Positions 53,125 through 64,000 of a DNA stretch of 64,000 bases are shown here, piece by piece. The notes below the pieces were generated by a model. That model was not told where the DNA came from, did no database searches, and worked only from the letters and a program-made list of their open reading frames with translations. The position numbers and the translations under genes are program-made. Each line of letters starts with the position of its first letter. Positions within the stretch are counted from its first letter, which is position 1. The stretch covers positions 63,059,402-63,123,401 of the forward strand of contig OY997649.1 in NCBI GenBank assembly GCA_963921795.1, given 5' to 3'. This stretch comes from Nannobrachium achirus (Eukaryota; Chordata; Actinopteri; Myctophiformes; Myctophidae).

Positions 53125-56100
53125 GACATAATATCCATTCAGCTCAGGGAACAACAGACATAATATCCATTCAGCTCAGGGGACAACAGACATAATATCC
53201 ATTCAACTCAGGGGACAACAGACATAATATCCATTCAGCTCAGGGGACAACAGACATAATATCCATTCAGCTCAGGGAACAACAGACATAATATCCATTC
53301 AACTCAGGGAACAACAGACATAATATCCATTCAGCTCAGGGAACAACAGACATAATATCCATTCAACTCAGGGGACAACAGACATAATATCCATTCAGCT
53401 CAGGGAACAACAGACATAATATCCATTCAACTCAGGGAACAACAGACATAATATCCATTCAGCTCAGGGAACAACAGACATAATATCCATTCAGCTCAGG
53501 GGACAACAGACATAATATCCATTCAGCTCAGGGGACAACAGACATAATATCCATTCAACTCAGGGGACAACAGACATAATATCCATTCAGCTCAGGGGAC
53601 AACAGACATAATATCCATTCAGCTCAGGGAACAACAGACATAATATCCATTCAACTCAGGGAACAACAGACATAATATCCATTCAGCTCAGGGAACAACA
53701 GACATAATATCCATTCAACTCAGGGAACAACAGACATAATATCCATTCAGCTCAGGGAACAACAGACATAATATCCATTCAGCTCAGGGGACAACAGACA
53801 TAATATCCATTCAGCTCAGGGAACAACAGACATAATATCCATTCAGCTCAGGGAACAACAGACATAATATCCATTCAACTCAGGGAACAACAGACATAAT
53901 ATCCATTCAGCTCAGAGGACAACAGACATAATATCCATTCAGCTCAGGGGACAACAGACATAATATCCATTCAGCTCAGGGGACAACAGACATAATATCC
54001 ATTCAGCTCAGGGAACAACAGACATAATATCCATTCAGCTCAGGGAACAACAGACATAATATCCATTCAGCTCAGGGGACAACAGACATAATATCCATTC
54101 AGCTCAGGGAACAACAGACATAATATCCATTCAACTCAGGGAACAACAGACATAATATCCATTCAGCTCAGGGAACAACAGACATAATATCCATTCAGCT
54201 CAGGGAACAACAGACATAATATCCATTCAGCTCAGGGGACAACAGACATAATATCCATTCAGCTCAGGGAACAACAGACATAATATCCATTCAGCTCAGG
54301 GAACAACAGACATAATATCCATTCAACTCAGGGAACAACAGACATAATATCCATTCAGCTCAGGGGACAACAGACATAATATCCATTCAGCTCAGGGGAC
54401 AACAGACATAATATCCATTCAGCTCAGGGAACAACAGACATAATATCCATTCAGCTCAGGGAACAACAGACATAATATCCATTCAGCTCAGGGGACAACA
54501 GACATAATATCCATTCAACTCAGGGGACAACAGACATAATATCCATTCAACTCAGGGAACAACAGACATAATATCCATTCAGCTCAGGGAACAACAGACA
54601 TAATATCCATTCAGCTCAGGGAACAACAGACATAATATCCATTCAACTCAGGGGACAACAGACATAATATCCATTCAGCTCAGGGAACAACAGACATAAT
54701 ATCCATTCAGCTCAGGGAACAACAGACATAATATCCATTCAGCTCAGGGAACAACAGACATAATATCCATTCAGCTCAGGGAACAACAGACATAATATCC
54801 ATTCAACTCAGGGGACAACAGACATAATATCCATTCAGCTCAGGGAACAACAGACATAATATCCATTCAACTCAGGGGACAACAGACATAATATCCATTC
54901 AACTCAGGGGACAACAGACATAATATCCATTCAGCTCAGGGAACAACAGACATAATATCCATTCAGCTCAGGGGACAACAGACATAATATCCATTCAGCT
55001 CAGGGAACATTCAGCTCAGGGAACAACAGACATAATATCCATTCAGCTCAGGGAACAACAGACATAATATCCATTCAACTCAGGGAACAACAGACATAAT
55101 ATCCATTCAGCTCAGAGGACAACAGACATAATATCCATTCAGCTCAGGGAACAACAGACATAATATCCATTCAGCTCAGGGAACAACAGACATAATATCC
55201 ATTCAGCTCAGGGGACAACAGACATAATATCCATTCAGCTCAGGGAACAACAGACATAATATCCATTCAGCTCAGGGAACAACAGACATAATATCCATTC
55301 AACTCAGGGGACAACAGACATAATATCCATTCAGCTCAGGGAACAACAGACATAATATCCATTCAGCTCAGGGAACAACAGACATAATATCCATTCAACT
55401 CAGGGAACAACAGACATAATATCCATTCAACTCAGGGGACAACAGACATAATATCCATTCAGCTCAGGGAACAACAGACATAATATCCATTCAGCTCAGG
55501 GGACAACAGACATAATATCCATTCAGCTCAGGGAACAACAGACATAATATCCATTCAGCTCAGGGGACAACAGACATAATATCCATTCAGCTCAGGGAAC
55601 AACAGACATAATATCCATTCAGCTCAGGGGACAACAGACATAATATCCATTCAGCTCAGGGGACAACAGACATAATATCCATTCAGCTCAGGGAACAACA
55701 GACATAATATCCATTCAGCTCAGGGAACAACAGACATAATATCCATTCAGCTCAGGGGACAACAGACATAATATCCATTCAGCTCAGGGAACAACAGACA
55801 TAATATCCATTCAGCTCAGGGGACAACAGACATAATATCCATTCAGCTCAGAGGACAACAGACATAATATCCATTCAGCTCAGGGGACAACAGACATAAT
55901 ATCCATTCAGCTCAGGGGACAACAGACATAATATCCATTCAGCTCAGGGAACAACAGACATAATATCCATTCAGCTCAGGGGACAACAGACATAATATCC
56001 ATTCAGCTCAGGGAACAACAGACATAATATCCATTCAGCTCAGGGAACAACAGACATAATATCCATTCAGCTCAGGGAACAACAGACATAATATCCATTC

Positions 56101-59100
56101 AGCTCAGGGGACAACAGACATAATATCCATTCAGCTCAGGGAACAACAGACATAATATCCATTCAGCTCAGGGAACAACAGACATAATATCCATTCAGCT
56201 CAGGGGACAACAGACATAATATCCATTCAGCTCAGGGGACAACAGACATAATATCCATTCAGCTCAGGGAACAACAGACATAATATCCATTCAACTCAGA
56301 GGACAACAGACATAATATCCATTCAACCCTGGGGACAACAGACATAATATCCATTCAGCTCAGGGGACAACAGACATAATATCCATTCAGCTCAGGGAAC
56401 AACAGACATAATATCCATTCAGCTCAGGGGACAACAGACATAATATCCATTCAGCTCAGGGAACAACAGACATAATATCCATTCAGCTCAGGGGACAACA
56501 GACATAATATCCATTCAGCTCAGGGGACAACAGACATAATATCCATTCAGCTCAGGGAACAACAGACATAATATCCATTCAGCTCAGGGAACAACAGACA
56601 TAATATCCATTCAGCTCAGGGAACAACAGACATAATATCCATTCAGCTCAGAGGACAACAGACATAATATCCATTCAGCTCAGGGGACAACAGACATAAT
56701 ATCCATTCAGCTCAGGGGACAACAGACATAATATCCATTCAGCTCAGGGAACAACAGACATAATATCCATTCAACTCAGGGAACAACAGACATAATATCC
56801 ATTCAGCTCAGGGAACAACAGACATAATATCCATTCAACTCAGGGAACAACAGACATAATATCCATTCAACTCAGGGGACAACAGACATAATATCCATTC
56901 AACTCAGGGAACAACAGACATAATATCCATTCAGCTCAGAGGACAACAGACATAATATCCATTCAGCTCAGGGGACAACAGACATAATATCCATTCAGCT
57001 CAGAGGACAACAGACATAATATCCATTCAGCTCAGAGGACAACAGACATAATATCCATTCAGCTCAGGGAACAACAGACATAATATCCATTCAGCTCAGG
57101 GGACAACAGACATAATATCCATTCAGCTCAGGGGACAACAGACATAATATCCATTCAGCTCAGGGAACAACAGACATAATATCCATTCAGCTCAGGGAAC
57201 AACAGACATAATATCCATTCAGCTCAGGGAACAACAGACATAATATCCATTCAGCTCAGAGGACAACAGACATAATATCCATTCAGCTCAGGGGACAACA
57301 GACATAATATCCATTCAGCTCAGGGGACAACAGACATAATATCCATTCAGCTCAGGGAACAACAGACATAATATCCATTCAACTCAGGGAACAACAGACA
57401 TAATATCCATTCAGCTCAGGGAACAACAGACATAATATCCATTCAACTCAGGGAACAACAGACATAATATCCATTCAACTCAGGGGACAACAGACATAAT
57501 ATCCATTCAGCTCAGAGGACAACAGACATAATATCCATTCAGCTCAGGGAACAACAGACATAATATCCATTCAACTCAGGGAACAACAGACATAATATCC
57601 ATTCAGCTCAGGGAACAACAGACATAATATCCATTCAGCTCAGGGAACAACAGACATAATATCCATTCAACTCAGGGAACAACAGACATAATATCCATTC
57701 AGCTCAGGGAACAACAGACATAATATCCATTCAGCTCAGGGAACAACAGACATAATATCCATTCAGCTCAGGGAACAACAGACATAATATCCATTCAGCT
57801 CAGAGGACAACAGACATAATATCCATTCAGCTCAGGGAACAACAGACATAATATCCATTCAGCTCAGGGAACAACAGACATAATATCCATTCAACTCAGG
57901 GAACAACAGACATAATATCCATTCAGCTCAGGGAACAACAGACATAATATCCATTCAACTCAGGGAACAACAGACATAATATCCATTCAGCTCAGGGAAC
58001 AACAGACATAATATCCATTCAGCTCAGGGGACAACAGACATAATATCCATTCAGCTCAGAGGACAACAGACATAATATCCATTCAGCTCAGGGGACAACA
58101 GACATAATATCCATTCAACTCAGGGAACAACAGACATAATATCCATTCAACTCAGGGGACAACAGACATAATATCCATTCAACTCAGGGAACAACAGACA
58201 TAATATCCATTCAACTCAGGGAACAACAGACATAATATCCATTCAGCTCAGGGAACAACAGACATAATATCCATTCAGCTCAGGGAACAACAGACATAAT
58301 ATCCATTCAGCTCAGGGGACAACAGACATAATATCCATTCAGCTCAGGGAACAACAGACATAATATCCATTCAGCTCAGGGAACAACAGACATAATATCC
58401 ATTCAGCTCAGGGAACAACAGACATAATATCCATTCAACTCAGAGGACAACAGACATAATATCCATTCAACTCAGGGAACAACAGACATAATATCCATTC
58501 AGCTCAGAGGACAACAGACATAATATCCATTCAGCTCAGAGGACAACAGACATAATATCCATTCAGCTCAGAGGACAACAGACATAATATCCATTCAGCT
58601 CAGGGAACAACAGACATAATATCCATTCAACTCAGGGAACAACAGACATAATATCCATTCAACTCAGGGAACAACAGACATAATATCCATTCAGCTCAGG
58701 GAACAACAGACATAATATCCATTCAGCTCAGGGAACAACAGACATAATATCCATTCAGCTCAGAGGACAACAGACATAATATCCATTCAACTCAGGGAAC
58801 AACAGACATAATATCCATTCAACTCAGGGAACAACAGACATAATATCCATTCAACTCAGGGAACAACAGACATAATATCCATTCAACTCAGGGAACAACA
58901 GACATAATATCCATTCAGCTCAGGGGACAACAGACATAATATCCATTCAGCTCAGGGAACAACAGACATAATATCCATTCAGCTCAGGGAACAACAGACA
59001 TAATATCCATTCAGCTCAGGGAACAACAGACATAATATCCATTCAGCTCAGGGGACAACAGACATAATATCCATTCAACTCAGGGGACAACAGACATAAT

Positions 59101-62100
59101 ATCCATTCAGCTCAGGGGACAACAGACATAATATCCATTCAGCTCAGGGGACAACAGACATAATATCCATTCAGCTCAGGGGACAACAGACATAATATCC
59201 ATTCAGCTCAGGGGACAACAGACATAATATCCATTCAGCTCAGGGAACAACAGACATAATATCCATTCAGCTCAGAGGACAACAGACATAATATCCATTC
59301 AACTCAGAGGACAACAGACATAATATCCATTCAACCCTGGGGACAACAGACATAATATCCATTCAGCTCAGGGGACAACAGACATAATATCCATTCAGCT
59401 CAGGGAACAACAGACATAATATCCATTCAGCTCAGGGGACAACAGACATAATATCCATTCAGCTCAGGGAACAACAGACATAATATCCATTCAGCTCAGG
59501 GGACAACAGACATAATATCCATTCAGCTCAGGGGACAACAGACATAATATCCATTCAGCTCAGGGAACAACAGACATAATATCCATTCAGCTCAGGGAAC
59601 AACAGACATAATATCCATTCAGCTCAGGGAACAACAGACATAATATCCATTCAGCTCAGAGGACAACAGACATAATATCCATTCAGCTCAGGGGACAACA
59701 GACATAATATCCATTCAGCTCAGGGGACAACAGACATAATATCCATTCAGCTCAGGGAACAACAGACATAATATCCATTCAACTCAGGGAACAACAGACA
59801 TAATATCCATTCAGCTCAGGGAACAACAGACATAATATCCATTCAACTCAGGGAACAACAGACATAATATCCATTCAACTCAGGGGACAACAGACATAAT
59901 ATCCATTCAACTCAGGGAACAACAGACATAATATCCATTCAGCTCAGAGGACAACAGACATAATATCCATTCAGCTCAGGGGACAACAGACATAATATCC
60001 ATTCAGCTCAGAGGACAACAGACATAATATCCATTCAGCTCAGAGGACAACAGACATAATATCCATTCAGCTCAGGGAACAACAGACATAATATCCATTC
60101 AGCTCAGGGGACAACAGACATAATATCCATTCAGCTCAGGGGACAACAGACATAATATCCATTCAGCTCAGGGAACAACAGACATAATATCCATTCAGCT
60201 CAGGGAACAACAGACATAATATCCATTCAGCTCAGGGAACAACAGACATAATATCCATTCAGCTCAGAGGACAACAGACATAATATCCATTCAGCTCAGG
60301 GGACAACAGACATAATATCCATTCAGCTCAGGGGACAACAGACATAATATCCATTCAGCTCAGGGAACAACAGACATAATATCCATTCAACTCAGGGAAC
60401 AACAGACATAATATCCATTCAGCTCAGGGAACAACAGACATAATATCCATTCAACTCAGGGAACAACAGACATAATATCCATTCAACTCAGGGGACAACA
60501 GACATAATATCCATTCAGCTCAGAGGACAACAGACATAATATCCATTCAGCTCAGGGAACAACAGACATAATATCCATTCAGCTCAGGGAACAACAGACA
60601 TAATATCCATTCAACTCAGGGAACAACAGACATAATATCCATTCAGCTCAGGGAACAACAGACATAATATCCATTCAGCTCAGGGAACAACAGACATAAT
60701 ATCCATTCAGCTCAGGGAACAACAGACATAATATCCATTCAGCTCAGAGGACAACAGACATAATATCCATTCAGCTCAGGGAACAACAGACATAATATCC
60801 ATTCAGCTCAGGGGACAACAGACATAATATCCATTCAACTCAGGGGACAACAGACATAATATCCATTCAGCTCAGAGGACAACAGACATAATATCCATTC
60901 AGCTCAGAGGACAACAGACATAATATCCATTCAGCTCAGGGAACAACAGACATAATATCCATTCAGCTCAGGGAACAACAGACATAATATCCATTCAACT
61001 CAGGGAACAACAGACATAATATCCATTCAACTCAGGGAACAACAGACATAATATCCATTCAGCTCAGGGAACAACAGACATAATATCCATTCAACTCAGG
61101 GAACAACAGACATAATATCCATTCAGCTCAGGGAACAACAGACATAATATCCATTCAGCTCAGGGAACAACAGACATAATATCCATTCAGCTCAGGGGAC
61201 AACAGACATAATATCCATTCAGCTCAGAGGACAACAGACATAATATCCATTCAGCTCAGGGGACAACAGACATAATATCCATTCAACTCAGGGAACAACA
61301 GACATAATATCCATTCAACTCAGGGGACAACAGACATAATATCCATTCAACTCAGGGAACAGACATAATATCCATTCAGCTCAGGGAACAACAGACATAA
61401 TATCCATTCAGCTCAGGGAACAACAGACATAATATCCATTCAGCTCAGGGGACAACAGACATAATATCCATTCAGCTCAGGGAACAACAGACATAATATC
61501 CATTCAGCTCAGGGAACAACAGACATAATATCCATTCAGCTCAGGGAACAACAGACATAATATCCATTCAACTCAGAGGACAACAGACATAATATCCATT
61601 CAACTCAGGGAACAACAGACATAATATCCATTCAGCTCAGAGGACAACAGACATAATATCCATTCAGCTCAGAGGACAACAGACATAATATCCATTCAGC
61701 TCAGAGGACAACAGACATAATATCCATTCAGCTCAGGGAACAACAGACATAATATCCATTCAACTCAGGGAACAACAGACATAATATCCATTCAACTCAG
61801 GGAACAACAGACATAATATCCATTCAGCTCAGGGAACAACAGACATAATATCCATTCAGCTCAGGGAACAACAGACATAATATCCATTCAGCTCAGAGGA
61901 CAACAGACATAATATCCATTCAGCTCAGGGAACAACAGACATAATATCCATTCAGCTCAGGGAACAACAGACATAATATCCATTCAGCTCAGAGGACAAC
62001 AGACATAATATCCATTCAGCTCAGGGAACAACAGACATAATATCCATTCAGCTCAGAGGACAACAGACATAATATCCATTCAGCTCAGGGAACAACAGAC

Positions 62101-62580
62101 ATAATATCCATTCAACTCAGGGAACAACAGACATAATATCCATTCAACTCAGGAGACAACAGACATAATATCCATTCAGCTCAGGGGACAACAGACATAA
62201 TATCCATTCAGCTCATGGGACAACAGACATAATATCCATTCAACTCAGGAGACAACAGACATAATATCCATTCAACTCAGGAGACAACAGACATAATATC
62301 CATTCAGCTCAGGGAACAACAGACATAATATCCATTCAACTCAGGGAACAACAGACATAATATCCATTCAACTCAGGGAACAACAGACATAATATCCATT
62401 CAACTCAGGAGACAACAGACATAATATCCATTCAGCTCAGGGGACAACAGACATAATATCCATTCAGCTCATGGGACAACAGACATAATATCCATTCAAC
62501 TCAGGAGACAACAGACATAATATCCATTCAACTCAGGAGACAACAGACATAATATCCATTCAGCTCAGGGGACAACAGAC
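53125..62580. repeat. Giant minisatellite: ~295 copies of a 32-bp unit
   Basis: Unit ATTCAGCTCAGGGAACAACA then GACATAATATCC. Units vary mainly at two places: GCTC or ACTC, and GGGA, GGGG, GAGG or, near the end, GGAG and ATGGG. Rare events mark positions: a 16-bp partial unit at about 55010, AACCCTGGGG units at 56321 and 59329, and a 29-bp unit at about 61350. No frame, spacer or gene lies inside. Higher-order duplications are described in the findings. Confidence 0.98.
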
Positions 62581-62894
62581 GGTAGAAGTAGATACCGGGT
62601 GGAGAGCAGGAAGTGAGTGTTTCATTTTAACAGCCAGGGACGTGCTGGCCATTGGGAAAAGCAGGACAACTCCCGAACGTCCGGTTCATTCCCGGCCGGT
62701 CCAGGCCGGCCATTATGAAAGAATTAAAAAAAAATGTCGGCCTTCGTTCCATTTTGGGGGCTGGGCAGCCAACAAAGTAAATCGTCACTGTCGGGCAGAA
62801 ACCTTGTATCTCCAAGTTTCAAATTTGTACATTTTTTCGCAAAGTAAAGCCCTGCTTCATCATACAAGGCTGTCGCACAAAAGTAGTGAAAACA
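62581..62894. other. Non-coding spacer with hAT-like and palindrome remnants
   Basis: GTCGGGCAGAAACCTTGTAT, CTCCAAGTTTCAAATTTGTA and GTAGTGAAAACAGCAGG at 62788-62893 match 35139-35250, so part of the 34915 element is here, cut off at its palindrome. Confidence 0.6.
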
Positions 62895-63242
62895 GCAGGT
62901 CCAGTTCACCTCTGGGACAACCAGATCTTAGTTGTTTGGCACAAGATCAACACAATCCTGAGTTATTTTTTGTGTTCGATCTGTGTTTTGAGATATTTTA
63001 TTATGTCAGAATGAATGATGATGCAACATGATGAGTCATATGATGCAAAATGCATCATCATTCATTCTGAAATACTAAAATATCTTAAAACACAGATTGA
63101 ACCAAAACAATAATAACTTGTGTTGATCTTTTTCAGTTTTCGCCCCCTAGTGGCGGAAAAAATTACCTCTGGGAACTCAGATTGGTGTTGATCTTGTCCC
63201 AAACAACAATAAGATCTTGTTGTCCCAGAGGTGAACTGGCCC
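62895..63242. mobile_element. TTAA-type MITE (AGGGCCACTTCACC family), copy 2
   Basis: Left AGTTCACCTCTGGGACAACC, AGATCTTAG and right CCAGAGGTGAACTGGCCCT then TTAA. The interior is longer than in copy 1. It holds an inverted TCATCATTCATTCTGA repeat and an inserted TTTTCGCCCCCTAGTGGCGG piece. Confidence 0.7.
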
Positions 63243-64000
63243 TTTAACCCATGTATGTTGGCTATTCAAAGATAGCAAGTCTACAAGCTCACAGCACGTC
63301 TTGTACCATCTGTTACTTTTGAAAATGTTTGAATAATGTAAAAAAATCAAAATTGAACATTTTGAATTTGTTTTGACTTAAATCTTCTCTTTTTGAGAAC
63401 GACTGGACTCGAGTGCTTTTTCTGCTGAAAATGAAAACACGTGACATTGTCCACCTCTGACCTTTTAAAGCGTATTACTTCAGCCTATGAAAGAGGCAAT
63501 TTGAAGACCCGCGGGAGAGTGTTTAGTCAGGACTCATTAACCTCAGGTCGGCTAATCTACAATGTACTGTACACCACACTCCCTTATTCACTGATTTGTA
63601 CCACAATCCAACGTACATTTCCAAGCAGTACCAAAACAAAGGGGATCTCTAACTGCATACTGCATATTATGTTTTGGCTGTGTGAGATTAATTTCACCTG
63701 CTCTGTGCTCATCCACCCACGGTAACATGCTATCAGTCACCATTTCGAGGCAACCCTGGCATTCGAGAAATCATTTGGCTTGGAAAATAGAAAAATATGG
63801 AACTGCTAGTCTGCTGCTGAAAGGCAGTCAATAAAAAGAAAATTGGGTTTATCCCATCCACACAGACAGACACAAGTCATACAAAAGAAAAGAAATGTGG
63901 AGAAACACAGTTTGTGTCATTAAAAAAACTAAAACAAAGCTTGAGACAAATACACAAATAGATATGGTCTTTCAGCGGAAGCTTACGCACTCAATACTCT
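63243..64000. other. Non-coding stretch to window end
   Basis: Half palindrome at 63267-63295 (AGTCTACAAGCTCACAGC). The remainder looks unique, with no exon or transposon end. Confidence 0.5.

Noticed and set aside
53125-62580. CRISPR-like array
   Set aside because: Repeats of regular length are present, but there are no unique spacers; every base belongs to the 32-bp unit, and the genome is vertebrate.

Overview
This window looks like teleost fish nuclear DNA, most likely from a spiny-rayed (acanthomorph) fish. It is dense in (CA)n, (GA)n and (TTCC)n microsatellites and minisatellites. It also holds L2 and L1/Tx1 LINEs, tRNA-derived SINEs, a Tc1-like element and many short hAT, TTAA-target and Mutator-like non-autonomous transposons. 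Conventional coding content is very low. There is no bacterial-style gene organisation, rRNA or CRISPR array. The whole window reads as intronic or intergenic sequence filled by nested repeats.

The only clear host exon is at 12174-12294 on the minus strand. It is 121 nt with good splice sites and encodes the start of a C2 domain closest to MCTP1. Most of the window may therefore lie in introns of an mctp gene. The other gene-like loci are all on the minus strand. One is an uninterrupted 508-codon LONP1-derived reading frame (15923-17449) whose catalytic serine position reads Asp. The second is a LONP1 N-terminal fragment with a frameshift (18648-19337). The third is a single-exon 304-codon frame of unknown family (23881-24795), whose 3' end has a decayed duplicate at 15150-15420. 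Both LONP1 pieces lie inside a 7,100-bp unit (15499-22598) bounded by an 11-bp terminal inverted repeat and a perfect 8-bp target duplication, as expected for a hAT transposon.

Layout. 0.2-9.4 kb: microsatellites, nested DNA transposons, LINE fragments, a 43-bp minisatellite (4.66-5.79 kb) and a 489-bp element with a 9-bp target duplication (6946-7434). 9.6-10.7 kb: 27/28-bp minisatellite. 10.8-15.0 kb: TTAA elements and the mctp exon. 15.5-22.6 kb: hAT-bounded LONP1 unit, also holding a Tc1-like element. 22.8-26.5 kb: the 304-codon gene and its repeated flanks. 26.5-44.6 kb: intronic or intergenic DNA with SINEs, hAT and TTAA elements and an L2 fragment. 44.6-47.5 kb: a second composite hAT unit. 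48.5-53.0 kb: two small hAT elements, a SINE carrying a very long hairpin, and an L2 LINE with open reverse transcriptase. 53.1-62.6 kb: a 9.5-kb array of about 295 copies of a 32-bp unit with higher-order structure.

The strongest candidate for something undescribed is a recurring short palindrome of about 60-75 bp (arms like AATAGCNGATCTACAAGCTC). It occurs whole or as half-copies more than fifteen times, inside several unrelated transposon families. All statements rest on reading the sequence; no database search was run.
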